From: Curtobacterium sp. MCBD17_032
GTDB lineage: Bacteria > Actinomycetota > Actinomycetes > Actinomycetales > Microbacteriaceae
NCBI RefSeq assembly: GCF_003234855.1
Contig: NZ_QKTO01000003.1
Span: 186,001-250,000, forward strand
Length of the DNA: 64,000 nucleotides
Reading direction: 5' to 3'
Shown here: positions 1 to 8,350 of the stretch, piece after piece
How positions within the stretch are numbered: position 1 is the first letter of the stretch
Layout: every line of letters starts with the position of its first letter
The notes under the pieces: generated by a model
Told to the model about the DNA's origin: nothing
Seen by the model: the letters and a program-made list of their open reading frames with translations, nothing else
The model's database searches: none
Made by a program: the position numbers and the translations under genes

Positions 1-34
1 TCTCCGACACGGAGGAACAGGTCCGTACACGAAG

Positions 35-125
35 AAGACCCCTCACGCACCCGCCAGAGCCCGGTTACCCTTGCTGCGTTTCCGCCCTGGGGGAGTTGGC
101 CTGGATGGCGTCACGTGAGGAGCCG
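35..125 (-). ncRNA. ffs: Signal recognition particle RNA (4.5S-like)
   Basis: Read on the minus strand, the segment contains the SRP RNA apical domain: an AACTCCCCCAGG arm, the GGCGGAAACGCAGCAAGGGT internal loop and tetraloop region, then a CCGGGCTCTGG return arm. The two ends pair: GCTCCTCACG (about 114-123) with CGTGAGGGGT (about 38-47), which closes the rod. The RNA binds Ffh and targets nascent membrane proteins to the SecYEG translocon. Exact ends are inferred from the pairing. Confidence 0.88.
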
Positions 126-164
126 CTGAACACTCTACCGGACGCGAGGAGCAGCATCGAACGC

Positions 165-839
165 ATGAAGATCGCCATCGCCGGAGGTCATGGGCAGATC
201 GCCCTGATCCTCGAACGCCTCATCACCGAAGCCGGCCACGACGCCGTCGGCATCGTCCGCAACCCAGCACACGTCGCCGACGTCGAGCAGACCGGCGCGA
301 AGGCGCTCGTCGCAGACCTCGAGCAGCTGTCGGAGGAGGACCTCGCCCTCCGCCTCCGCGGCTTCGACGCGGTGGTCTTCGCCGCGGGTGCCGGTCCGAA
401 CAGCGGCGCCGAGCGGAAGCTCTCGGTCGACCGGGACGCCGCCGTGCTGCTCGCGGAGGCCGCGGTCCGCCTCGACATCGACCGCTACGTGATGATCTCG
501 GCGATGGGGGCCGACGCCTACGACCCAGAGGCAGCGAAGCTCCCCGCCGAGGACGAGGACGGTGTCTTCCAGGTCTACCTCCGTGCGAAGGCCGAGGCGG
601 ACGCGAACGTCCGGATGCGCCGGTTCCGCTGGACGATCATCCGTCCCGGGGCACTGCTCGACACCCCACCGCAGGGCACCGTCACGGTCGGCCGCACGGT
701 GCCGCGCGGCTCGATCCCCCGCGCCGACGTGGCGGCGGTGGCCCTGCACGCGCTCCTCGACGACAGTGCGGTGGGCAAGCAGTTCGAGGTCACGAGTGGG
801 GACACCCCCATCCCGGCCGCCCTGCGGGCGCTCGGCTGA
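165..839 (+). CDS. NAD(P)-binding oxidoreductase-like protein (atypical SDR, NAD(P)H-binding family)
   Basis: A 224-residue protein opens with a Rossmann beta strand and glycine-rich loop, MKIAIAGGHGQIALILERL, which is the nucleotide-binding signature of the YwnB/BVR-B/SDR_a5-type group. A YVMISAMGAD strand and a central Y-x-x-x-K (YLRAK) follow. An in-frame start at 96 would run into the SRP RNA gene, so ATG 165 with an upstream GGAGCAG is preferred. The gene stands alone and converges on ackA across a hairpin. The substrate cannot be told; these proteins are often annotated as NAD-dependent epimerase/dehydratase-like. Confidence 0.8.
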   Translation: MKIAIAGGHGQIALILERLITEAGHDAVGIVRNPAHVADVEQTGAKALVADLEQLSEEDLALRLRGFDAVVFAAGAGPNSGAERKLSVDRDAAVLLAEAAVRLDIDRYVMISAMGADAYDPEAAKLPAEDEDGVFQVYLRAKAEADANVRMRRFRWTIIRPGALLDTPPQGTVTVGRTVPRGSIPRADVAAVALHALLDDSAVGKQFEVTSGDTPIPAALRALG

Positions 840-857
840 CCAAACCGACCGGACGAC

Positions 858-900
858 GGACGGCAGGCCCACCGCCGGACCGGTGGTGCGCCTCCCGTCC
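858..900. terminator. Bidirectional terminator hairpin
   Basis: An 11-base arm GGACGGCAGGC pairs with GCCTCCCGTCC with one mismatch, and an inner CCACCG/CGGTGG stem extends it. It sits between the convergent oxidoreductase and ackA genes. It belongs to the GGACGGGAGG hairpin family seen at 27.3, 29.2 and 61.1 kb. There is no U-tract, as is usual in this group. Confidence 0.6.
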
Positions 901-927
901 GGCAGGTGGGTGCGCAGGCGACGCGCG

Positions 928-2124
928 TCAGAGCGCGACGGCCGCCGACTGCCGGGCGATCTCGAGCTCCTCGTTCGTCGGGATGACGAGGACCGCGACA
1001 GGGGACGCGTCGGTGGAGATCCGCCGTGCCTCCTCGGCGCGCAGCTCGTTGCGGTCCGGGTCGACCTCGATGCCGAGGTGCTCGAGGCCCGCGAGCACGC
1101 GCCGTCGCAGCAGGGCGTTGTTCTCGCCCACGCCCGCGGTGAACACGACGGCGTCGAGCCCGCCGAGCTGTGCGGTGTAGGCGCCGACGTAGCGGCGGAT
1201 GCGGTGCCGGTACACGGCGAGCGCCGCTTCGGCGGTCTCGTCGCCGTTGCTCGCTGCCTCCTGGACGTCACGCATGTCCCCGCTGCCGGTCAGGCCGAGC
1301 AGACCGGACCGCTTGTTGAGCATCGTGTCGAGGTCCTCGAAGGACATGCCGGCTTCGCGGTGCAGGTGGACGAGCACGGCGGGGTCGAGGTCGCCGGATC
1401 GGGTGCCCATGACGAGGCCCTCGAGCGGGGTGAGCCCCATCGACGTCTCGATCGACCGCCCGCCGTCGATCGCCGCAGCCGAGGCGCCGTTGCCGAGGTG
1501 CAGCACGATCGTCTTCAGCTCGGACAGTGGCCGGTCCAGGAACACCGCGACCTGCTCGGACACGTACTTGTGGCTCGTGCCGTGCATGCCGTAGCGGCGG
1601 ATCTGGTACTGCTCGGCGAGGTCGGCGGGGATCGCGTAGGTGTAGGCGTGCGGCGGCATCGTCTGGTGGAACGCGGTGTCGAAGACCGCCACGTGCGGGA
1701 CGTCCGAGAACACCTGCTTCGCGGCCCGGATCCCCTCGAGGTTGGCCGGGTTGTGCAGCGGGGCGAGGCTCGACAGGTCGTCGATCTGCTGCTCGACCTC
1801 GTCGGTGACGACCGTGGCGGCGTCGAAGCGGGTGCCGCCGTGCACGACGCGGTGCCCGACGACGGCCGGCGGGTGCTCGTCGAAGGACGGGCCGACCTTC
1901 CGGAAGGCGTCGATCATCGCCTGGAACCCCGCGGCGTGGTCGGGCACCTCGGCGCTGTCGTTCGACGAGGTCTCCCCCGTGAGCGCGTTCGTGTGCTTCC
2001 ACGAGCCGGTCGACTCGCCGATCCGTTCGACCAGGCCGGAGGCGAGGGTGCGCTCGTCCTCGAGTTCGATGAGCTGGTACTTGAACGAACTCGAGCCGGA
2101 GTTGACGACGAGGGCTGCGCTCAC
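928..2124 (-). CDS. ackA: Acetate kinase
   Basis: A 398-residue protein of normal length for acetate kinase. The ASKHA phosphate-1 loop is at the N terminus (VVNSGSSSFKYQL), followed by GHRVVHGG, VFDTAFHQTMP with the catalytic-region His, a HLGNGAS adenosine/phosphate-2 motif, and FTAGVGENN near the C terminus. It interconverts acetyl phosphate plus ADP with acetate plus ATP in the cytoplasm. The GTG start overlaps the pta stop by four bases (GTGA), so translation is probably coupled and the two enzymes form the Pta-AckA overflow and acetate-assimilation route. Confidence 0.96.
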   Translation of the reverse strand: MSAALVVNSGSSSFKYQLIELEDERTLASGLVERIGESTGSWKHTNALTGETSSNDSAEVPDHAAGFQAMIDAFRKVGPSFDEHPPAVVGHRVVHGGTRFDAATVVTDEVEQQIDDLSSLAPLHNPANLEGIRAAKQVFSDVPHVAVFDTAFHQTMPPHAYTYAIPADLAEQYQIRRYGMHGTSHKYVSEQVAVFLDRPLSELKTIVLHLGNGASAAAIDGGRSIETSMGLTPLEGLVMGTRSGDLDPAVLVHLHREAGMSFEDLDTMLNKRSGLLGLTGSGDMRDVQEAASNGDETAEAALAVYRHRIRRYVGAYTAQLGGLDAVVFTAGVGENNALLRRRVLAGLEHLGIEVDPDRNELRAEEARRISTDASPVAVLVIPTNEELEIARQSAAVAL

Positions 2125-4250
2125 GAGGGGTCACCTTCTGTGCTGGATGCGGTGGCCGCGGTGCCGGCCTGGATGGCGGTGATCGCGACGGTGTTCACGA
2201 TGTCGCTGACGAGGGCGCCGCGCGAGAGGTCGTTGATCGGCTTGCGGAGGCCCTGCAGGACGGGTCCGACCGCGACCGCGCCGGCCGACCGCTGGACGGC
2301 CTTGTACGTGTTGTTGCCGGTGTTCAGGTCCGGGAAGACGAACACCGTCGCCTGGCCGGCCACCGGGGATCCCGGCATCTTCGCGCTCGCGACCGTCGGG
2401 TCGGCGGCGGCGTCGTACTGGATGGGTCCCTCCACGAGCAGGTCCGGCCGACGCTCGCGCACGAACGCCGTGCCCGCGCGGACCTTGTCCACGTCGGCGC
2501 CGGTGCCGCTGTCGCCGGTCGAGTAGCTGAGCATCGCGACGCGGGGCTCGATGCCGAACTGGGTGGCGGTCTCCGCCGACGAGATCGCGATGTCGGCGAG
2601 CTGCTCGCTCGTCGGGTCGGGGATGACCGCGCAGTCGCCGTAGACGAGCACCCGGTCGGCGAGGGCCATGAGGAACACGCTCGACACGATGGAGGTGTCG
2701 GGACGGGTCTTGATGATCTCGAACGACGGCCGGATGGTGTGCGCCGTGGTGTGCTTCGCACCGGACACCATGCCGTCGGCGAGCCCGAGCTGCACCATCA
2801 TCGTCCCGAAGTACGACACGTCGGTCACCGTGTCGCGGGCGAGCTCGACGCTCATGCCCTTGTGCGCCCGCAGCGCCGTGTACTCCTGCGCGAACCGCTC
2901 GCGGAGCTCGGGGTCGAACGGGGACAGCAGCTGCGCACCCTCGAGGTCGAGTCCGAGTTCGGTCGCCCGTGCCCGGATCGCACCCGGGTCGCCGAGGATC
3001 GTGAGCGCGCACACCTGGCGCTGCAGGAGCGTGGAGGCCGCGCGGAGGATGCGGTCGTCGTCGCCCTCCGGCAGGACGATGTGCTTCCGGTGCTCGCGGG
3101 CCCGGTCGATGAGCCCGTGCTCGAACATGAGCGGTGTGACGACGCCGGAGGGCGTGAGCTGCAGTCGCGCGCGGAGGGCCTCGCCGTCGACGTGTCGCTC
3201 GAACAGCGCCAGCGCGAGGTCGGCCTTCCGCGGCGAGTCGGCGGCGAGACGGCCCCGGGTCTGGGTGATCCGCATCGCCGTGTCGTAGGTGCCCAGGGCG
3301 TTCTGCGCGATCGGCAGGGAGCTCGACAGACCCTCGAGCAGCCGGGAGACCTGCGGGGCGGTCGCGAAACCCCCGTTGAGGATGACGCCGGCCAGGCTCG
3401 GGAACGTCTCCGACTGGTTCGCGAGCAGCGTGGCGATGAGGACGTCGTTCCGATCGCCCGGCACGACGACGATGCCGCCCTCGATGAGCCGTGGCAGGAC
3501 GTTCTCCATGCTCATGCCGGCGACGACGGTGCCGAGGGCCTCGCGGTCGAGCAGCGCCTCGTCACCGCGGACGAGCGTCGCGTCGGTGGCCGCGAGGAGC
3601 GCCCGCACGGTCGGGGCGACCAGGACCGCGTCCTCCGGGATCGCCCACACCGGGGCGTCCGGGTGGTGGTCGTGCACGGCGGCGGTGACGCTCGCGACGA
3701 TCGCGTCGAGGGCGTCCGGCTCGGCGCGGTTGACGACGACGCCGAGGAGTTGGGCGTGCTCGGCGCGGAGTTCGCTCGTCGTGACGTCGGCCACCTGCGC
3801 CATGGCGTCCGCCGTGCGCGCTGCCCGCTCGGCCGAGTCGCGCCCGCCGAGCACGAGCAGCACGGGGGCACCGAGGTTCGCCGCGACCTTGGCGTTGAAC
3901 GACAGCTCGGTCGGGCTGCCGACGTCGGTGTAGTCCGAGCCGAGGACGACCACGGCGTCACACCGGCGCTCGACCCCGGAGAAGCGGGTGAGGATGGTGG
4001 CGAGCGCGGCGTCCGGGTCCGCGTGCACGTCGTCGTAGGTGACACCGACGGCATCGTCGTAGGGGATGTCGACGGCGGTGTGCTGGAGCAACAGTTCGAG
4101 CACGTAGTCGGGCTCGTCGACCGACCGCGCGACCGGGCGGAAGACCCCCACGCGCCCCACGGTCCGGGCGAGGGTCTCGAGCACCCCCAGTGCCACGGTG
4201 CTCTTGCCGGTGTGTCCTTCTGCTGACGTGATGTAGATGCGGCTCGACAC
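2121..4250 (-). CDS. pta: Phosphate acetyltransferase, long form
   Basis: A 709-residue, three-part Pta. It has an N-terminal P-loop-like dethiobiotin-synthetase domain (IYITSAEGHTGKST, about residues 4-200), a central DRTGG-type domain, and a C-terminal PTA/PTB catalytic domain (about 385-700) with EGPIQYDAA, YGDCAVIPDPT and GPVLQGLRKPIND. It exchanges phosphate and CoA on acetyl-CoA. The GTG at 4250 is preceded by TGGAGGAC; a start 32 codons upstream encodes an unconserved Pro/Arg-rich stretch and was rejected. The gene is first in the pta-ackA operon and is divergent from tRNA-Ser. Confidence 0.95.
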   Translation of the reverse strand: MSSRIYITSAEGHTGKSTVALGVLETLARTVGRVGVFRPVARSVDEPDYVLELLLQHTAVDIPYDDAVGVTYDDVHADPDAALATILTRFSGVERRCDAVVVLGSDYTDVGSPTELSFNAKVAANLGAPVLLVLGGRDSAERAARTADAMAQVADVTTSELRAEHAQLLGVVVNRAEPDALDAIVASVTAAVHDHHPDAPVWAIPEDAVLVAPTVRALLAATDATLVRGDEALLDREALGTVVAGMSMENVLPRLIEGGIVVVPGDRNDVLIATLLANQSETFPSLAGVILNGGFATAPQVSRLLEGLSSSLPIAQNALGTYDTAMRITQTRGRLAADSPRKADLALALFERHVDGEALRARLQLTPSGVVTPLMFEHGLIDRAREHRKHIVLPEGDDDRILRAASTLLQRQVCALTILGDPGAIRARATELGLDLEGAQLLSPFDPELRERFAQEYTALRAHKGMSVELARDTVTDVSYFGTMMVQLGLADGMVSGAKHTTAHTIRPSFEIIKTRPDTSIVSSVFLMALADRVLVYGDCAVIPDPTSEQLADIAISSAETATQFGIEPRVAMLSYSTGDSGTGADVDKVRAGTAFVRERRPDLLVEGPIQYDAAADPTVASAKMPGSPVAGQATVFVFPDLNTGNNTYKAVQRSAGAVAVGPVLQGLRKPINDLSRGALVSDIVNTVAITAIQAGTAATASSTEGDPS

Positions 4251-4393
4251 GTCCTCCAGGGTAGCCCTCGCACCCGGGCGGACCCGGGGCGTGCGGTGTC
4301 GGTGGAGGCAGGCCGGACCGGCACTGCCAGGTGTGGTCGTGAGCACCCCCGGGGACCTGTACCATGGGGTGTCGTCACCGTGAGGTGACGCCC

Positions 4394-4478
4394 GGAGGAT
4401 TCGCCTAGTGGCCTATGGCGCACGCTTGGAAAGCGTGTTGGGTGCAAGCCCTCGGGGGTTCGAATCCCCCATCCTCCG
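4394..4478 (+). tRNA. tRNA-Ser (GGA)
   Basis: Acceptor GGAGGAT pairs with ATCCTCC. The anticodon stem CACGC/GCGTG carries loop TTGGAAA (anticodon GGA), and a long class II variable arm and the GGTTCGAATCC T-loop follow. The discriminator is G at 4478. CCA is not encoded. Confidence 0.97.
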
Positions 4479-4486
4479 CATCACGG

Positions 4487-4516
4487 ACCGGACCCCCGCC
4501 ACGGCGGGGGTCCGGT
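4487..4516 (+). terminator. Rho-independent-type terminator of tRNA-Ser
   Basis: A perfect 14-base inverted repeat (ACCGGACCCCCGCC and its complement) with a two-base loop lies nine bases after the tRNA and is followed by a short TCGTT. Confidence 0.75.
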
Positions 4517-4774
4517 CGTTGCGGCCGGCACCAGCGGCGTCCGACGCATCGGCCTCGTTGGTCCCCCACCCTGCGGACGTTTCCGCACCCCGTCTCCACC
4601 GGACCCTCCGGAAAGCGGGAGGCAACCTGTCCCCGCACCGACCGCTCCCCTATGCTGACCGGACGAGCGCGCCGGAGGGACCCGACGCACTCGACCAGCA
4701 TCGGACGGCAGGGGCGCCGTCGCGGGCCCGGCGCTCCGCCGCGCCCGTGCACTCCGGGGAAGAGGAGACCTGCC

Positions 4775-5416
4775 GTGGGGGACACGACAGCGCGAGCGAC
4801 ACCGCTCGACACGAGCACGGCCGAAGAACTCGTCGGACCGCGGGCGGCCCTCGTCCGCTCGACCGGTCTGAGCATCGGGTTCTCCGCCCTGCCGATCGCC
4901 GTCGCGGTCGTCTGGTCGGCCGTCCCGACCGGGCTCGGGCTGCTGGTCGCCGCGGTCGTGCTCCTGCTCGCCGCGACGGTCCTCGCCGCGTACCTGCGAC
5001 TCCGCACCGCCTTCGTCGCGGTGCACCCGGACAGCATCACGATCCGCGGCGTCCTCACCGGGACCCGGACGTTCGCCCGCCCACGGGTGCACCGACTGCT
5101 GCTCGTCACCCGGCACGGCGCGTCCACCGAACGGGCGAGCCGGGACGTCGTCGCGCTGGACGCCGCGGGCGAGGCGCTGTTCCGCATCCGCGGTGACGTG
5201 TGGGGCGACGACGGCGTCGAACGACTGGTCGACCGGCTCGACCTCCGGACCGACCGGCTCGACGGCTCGATGTCGACACGGGAGTTCGCGCGTCGCTGGC
5301 CCCGACTCCGCCACTGGTACGAGCGACCGGCGGCGATGCTCCTCGTCGGCGGGGCCGCCGTGCTGGCCGTGGGCGGACTCCTCGTCGCCGAGACGGTCGG
5401 CTTCGTCCGCCGGTGA
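4775..5416 (+). CDS. Membrane protein with PH-like domain, function unknown
   Basis: A 213-residue protein. Two N-terminal hydrophobic helices (about residues 30-70, with SIGFSALPIAVAVVWSA and LGLLVAAVVLLLAATVLAAY) lead into a soluble domain (about 70-150) with FVAVHPDSITIRGVLTGTR, the pattern of bacterial PH-like domains. A third helix is near the C terminus. GTG 4775 is chosen because AGAGGAG lies seven bases upstream and longer readings run into tRNA-Ser. A possible -10 (TATGCT, 4651-4656) lies upstream. The gene is single and converges on an MFS gene; its stop codon is part of a tandem repeat. Confidence 0.75.
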   Translation: MGDTTARATPLDTSTAEELVGPRAALVRSTGLSIGFSALPIAVAVVWSAVPTGLGLLVAAVVLLLAATVLAAYLRLRTAFVAVHPDSITIRGVLTGTRTFARPRVHRLLLVTRHGASTERASRDVVALDAAGEALFRIRGDVWGDDGVERLVDRLDLRTDRLDGSMSTREFARRWPRLRHWYERPAAMLLVGGAAVLAVGGLLVAETVGFVRR

Positions 5417-5545
5417 CGGCTGAGCCGCCCCGCGCGTCAGTGCGTGACGGCCGAGCGAGCCGCCCCGCGCGTCAGCGCGTGACGGCTGAGCCCGCCCCCG
5501 GACGGCAGTGCGAGAAGGCCGGAACCGCCCCCGCACGTCAGTGCG
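5414..5545. repeat. Four imperfect ~33-bp tandem repeats spanning both stop codons of a convergent gene pair
   Basis: Units at 5414-5444, 5445-5479, 5480-5512 and 5513-5545 share a TGACGGC...GCCCC...CGTCAGTGCG pattern. The first unit begins with the stop codon of the PH-like gene. The last contains the stop codon of the exporter gene on the other strand. The 31-35 base lengths suggest divergence after duplication of the 3' end of the exporter gene. Confidence 0.8.
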
Positions 5546-6794
5546 TGAGGGCCGGGACCGTCTTCGGCCGCACGACGAACCACAGCACGAGGATCGCGAC
5601 GAACGCGGTCGTCCCCATCACCATGGCCATCGGCGTGGCGGTGGAGATGCCGAGCAGGCCCACGACCGGCGAGATGATCCCGGCGACTCCGAAGTTGAGC
5701 GCCCCGAGCAGCGATGCCGCGGTGCCGGCCTCCTTGCCGTGCGACGCGAGACCGATCACCTGCACGAGCGGGAACGAGAACCCGCAGGCCGCGATGTAGA
5801 ACCACAGCGGGACGAGCACCCCGACGAGCCCCGCACCGAGCTGGTCGAGCACGACGATCGCCAGCGCGGCCAGGAACAGCGTGGCGGTCGAGCAGGCGAG
5901 GATCCACTGCGGTCCGACGCGCTGTGCGAGCCGCGACGAGATCTGCACGCCGAGGACGACCCCGACGGAGTTGACCGCGAAGAGGAGGCCGTACTGCTGG
6001 GCGTCGAGACCGAAGACGCCCTGGAACAGGAACGGCGACGCGCTGAGGTACGAGAACAACCCGCTGAACACCATCGCGCCGATGAGCGCGACGCCGACGA
6101 AGATGCGGTCGGAGAACAGGGCGCGGTACCGCTGCCCGATGGTCGAGTGCCCGGCCTCCTGTCGGCGTTCCTTCGGCAGCGTCTCGACGATGAGCAGGAT
6201 CGAGGCGATGACGACCGCGAGGCCGTAGCAGGCGAGGAACACGAAGATGCCGCGCCACGGGAAGAACCGGAGCATCTGCGAGCCGATGAGCGGCGCGAGG
6301 ATCGGGGCCAGCCCGTTCACCATCGCCAGGCGGGACAGCATCCGGACGAGCGGCTTGCCGCCGAACAGGTCGCGGACCGTCGCCATCGCGACGACACCAC
6401 CGGCCGCGGCGCCCATGCCCTGCAGGACGCGGAACAGCGCGAGGACCTCGACGTTCGGCGCCAGGGCGGCGCAGACCGAGGCGGTGACGTGCAGGCTCGT
6501 CGCGATGATGAGCGGGAGACGGCGGCCGACCTTGTCACTCCACGGCCCGACCAGCAGCTGCCCGATCGCGAAGCCGATCGTGGTCGCGGTGAGCGTGAGC
6601 TGCACCGCGCCCGCCGAGATGCCGAGGTCCCGCTCGAGCGACGGGAACGCCGGCAGGTACAGGTCGATCGTGAAGGGTCCGAGCGCCGTCAGCGCGCCGA
6701 GCACGAAGACGTAGACGAGCCGCTGCGCGCGGGTGAGCGAGTCACCCGGGTGCAGGACGATCCTGAGTGAGCCGGTGGTCGCAGGCGCGGACAC
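5538..6794 (-). CDS. Bcr/CflA-type MFS multidrug exporter
   Basis: A 418-residue protein with 12 predicted helices. Near the N terminus it carries the Bcr/CflA hallmark TIDLYLPAFPSLERDLG, then LLVGPWSDKVGRRLPL, the MFS motif A. Members are proton-driven drug or sulfonamide/bicyclomycin exporters in the cytoplasmic membrane. The GTG start at 6794 has TCGGAGGA nine to ten bases upstream; longer frames encode low-complexity sequence. It is divergent from a TetR gene across 286 bases that contain a 12-base palindrome, so repression by that regulator is likely (inference). The substrate is unknown. Confidence 0.88.
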   Translation of the reverse strand: MSAPATTGSLRIVLHPGDSLTRAQRLVYVFVLGALTALGPFTIDLYLPAFPSLERDLGISAGAVQLTLTATTIGFAIGQLLVGPWSDKVGRRLPLIIATSLHVTASVCAALAPNVEVLALFRVLQGMGAAAGGVVAMATVRDLFGGKPLVRMLSRLAMVNGLAPILAPLIGSQMLRFFPWRGIFVFLACYGLAVVIASILLIVETLPKERRQEAGHSTIGQRYRALFSDRIFVGVALIGAMVFSGLFSYLSASPFLFQGVFGLDAQQYGLLFAVNSVGVVLGVQISSRLAQRVGPQWILACSTATLFLAALAIVVLDQLGAGLVGVLVPLWFYIAACGFSFPLVQVIGLASHGKEAGTAASLLGALNFGVAGIISPVVGLLGISTATPMAMVMGTTAFVAILVLWFVVRPKTVPALTH

Positions 6795-6838
6795 GACGAG
6801 GTCCTCCGAAGGGCAGAAGTGGGGTGGGATCGGCCGCT

Positions 6839-6850
6839 CGAATCGATTCG
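6839..6850. promoter_or_regulatory. 12-bp palindrome, candidate TetR operator
   Basis: CGAATCGATTCG is a perfect palindrome 45 bases upstream of the exporter start, in an AT-richer patch of the divergent exporter/TetR intergenic region. Position and symmetry fit an operator for the adjacent regulator. Otherwise the 6795-7080 gap holds only a GC-rich leader. Confidence 0.45.
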
Positions 6851-7080
6851 GTCCGTTCCACCATGGTACGGGTCTGCCCGACGGGACGACAACCGCGGCC
6901 CCCGCGCTCCGCGCGCACCGGACGCTCGGGCGGCACGCCGGTCCCGGTCGCCGGCCTGGAGGCCCGTCCTCCCCGCGCAGGCCGGTGCGGCGGACCGGTG
7001 ACCCCGCCCGGCGGTGCGGTACCGTCGGACTGCCGACCGAGACGGGACGGCAGCACCGCGAACGAGATGGGAGGAGCGTC

Positions 7081-7662
7081 ATGGTGGACGCTCGGATCCT
7101 GCACACCACGGCCGCCCTCCGGGAGGCCGTGCTCCGTCTCGCCGCCGACCGACCGGTGTCGCAGCTCACGGTGTCGGACGTCACCCGCGCCGCCGGCATC
7201 AACCGCGCGACGTTCTACTCGCACGCCGTCTCCCCCGGGTCGCTGCTCGCGGACGTGCTCACGCCCGAACTCGACCGCATCCGCGCCGACGACGCCGAGG
7301 CGCACCGTCTCGCCGTCGAGCGGGGCGCCGGACCGGACGAGCTGGCGACCATCACCCGCCGCGGCATCGAGGCCGTCATCGACCACGTCACGACGCACCG
7401 GGACATCTACGCCCGCGCGCTCCCCGATCCGGACGACGCCTCCCTGCACCGCCTGCTGGTGGAGCACTTCACCGTCTCGAGCGCCCTGCACATCCGCGAA
7501 CTCGACCCCGCGGTGAAGCCGGAGATCATCGACGCGGTCGCGGCGGGCTTCGTCGCACAGGGGTTCGTCGGCGCGATCGAGGCGTGGCTCGCCGGTCCGC
7601 GGCACTCCCGGAAGGCCCTCGTCGAGACGATCACGCGGTCGTTCCCGGCCTGGTGGCGCTGA
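7081..7662 (+). CDS. TetR-family transcriptional regulator
   Basis: A 193-residue protein with an N-terminal TetR helix-turn-helix, LTVSDVTRAAGINRATFYSHA (about residues 27-47; quoted in part: GINRATFYSHA), and a variable C-terminal ligand-binding helical domain. The ATG is preceded by GGGAGGAGCGTC. It lies head-to-head with the Bcr/CflA exporter, the standard layout for a drug-responsive local repressor. The ligand is unknown. It may also control itself through the palindrome at 6839. Confidence 0.9.
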   Translation: MVDARILHTTAALREAVLRLAADRPVSQLTVSDVTRAAGINRATFYSHAVSPGSLLADVLTPELDRIRADDAEAHRLAVERGAGPDELATITRRGIEAVIDHVTTHRDIYARALPDPDDASLHRLLVEHFTVSSALHIRELDPAVKPEIIDAVAAGFVAQGFVGAIEAWLAGPRHSRKALVETITRSFPAWWR

Positions 7663-7731
7663 GCCGCACCGGCGTTCCGGGCCGGCCACGGGCCTCCCGG
7701 CCGCACCGCGTGGGCGGGCCCGTCCGCTGCG

Positions 7732-8322
7732 CTACTGCGCGGGGTCCTCGCCGTCCCGCGGCTCCTCGCCGCGCTGCAGTGACGACACCATGTCGACGCT
7801 CCGGCTGACGAGGTCGGCGTCCGAGTCCGTGCCGTCGACGCGGTAGTCCGACGCGAGTCCGTCGTTGCCGCCCCCCGACGACGGCAGGGCACCGCCGAGG
7901 GCCACGACCACGACGCCCGCGTCGTGTGCGTCCCGGAGCTCCGCCCGGAGCGCGTCGGGGTCGGCGGCCCGCACGAGGAGCGCCTTCGCGCCGGTCCGGA
8001 CCAGGTCGTGCACGGCCGAGCGCTGCCGGGCGGGCTGGTCGGCCCCGGCGACCCGGACGTCGGGGCGGAAGCCGGCCTCGGTGAGTTCCTCGCGGAACCG
8101 GGTGGCCAACGAGCGGCCGTCGCCGGAGTCGGTCGGCGTCGCCGCGTCAGCCGTCAGCACGACCCCGATCACCGCGTCCTCGGCGAAGCCGCCGTCCGAG
8201 CTCGTCAGGTCCGTGCTGCGCACCGGCGTCGGGGCCGTCGTCGTCGTCGCGGTGCACCCCGTGAGCACGAGGCCACCGACCGCCAGCGATGCGGTCAGCG
8301 CGACTGCGGCGGTGCGGCGCAC
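7732..8322 (-). CDS. Small lipoprotein resembling the N-terminal half of a sugar-binding protein
   Basis: A 196-residue protein with a lipoprotein signal peptide: basic MRRT, a hydrophobic core, lipobox LTGC and Cys at residue 23. Residues about 50-150 (AVIGVVLTADAATPTDSG, FREELTEAGFRPDVRVAGAD, GAKALLVRAADPDALRAEL, AGVVVVALG) follow the beta-alpha pattern of lobe 1 of RbsB/LacI-type periplasmic-binding proteins. The second lobe and a hinge are missing. GTG start with AGGAGG upstream. No permease or ATPase is adjacent. It could be a decayed binding protein or a dedicated small sensor lipoprotein. Confidence 0.7.
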   Translation of the reverse strand: MRRTAAVALTASLAVGGLVLTGCTATTTTAPTPVRSTDLTSSDGGFAEDAVIGVVLTADAATPTDSGDGRSLATRFREELTEAGFRPDVRVAGADQPARQRSAVHDLVRTGAKALLVRAADPDALRAELRDAHDAGVVVVALGGALPSSGGGNDGLASDYRVDGTDSDADLVSRSVDMVSSLQRGEEPRDGEDPAQ

Positions 8323-8350
8323 GGGTCCTCCTCGGTCCGGGTCTGCCAGG

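Noticed and set aside
4251-4346. Extended Pta N terminus
   Set aside because: The extra 32 codons are Pro/Arg-rich and unconserved, and a strong ribosome site lies at GTG 4250.
4374-4389. GTCACC-GTGA-GGTGAC hairpin before tRNA-Ser as a regulatory site
   Set aside because: Very short and probably part of the tRNA leader; no other support.
5414-5545. Possible CRISPR-like repeat array
   Set aside because: Units are directly adjacent without unique spacers, diverged, and include stop codons of two genes; no cas genes are near.
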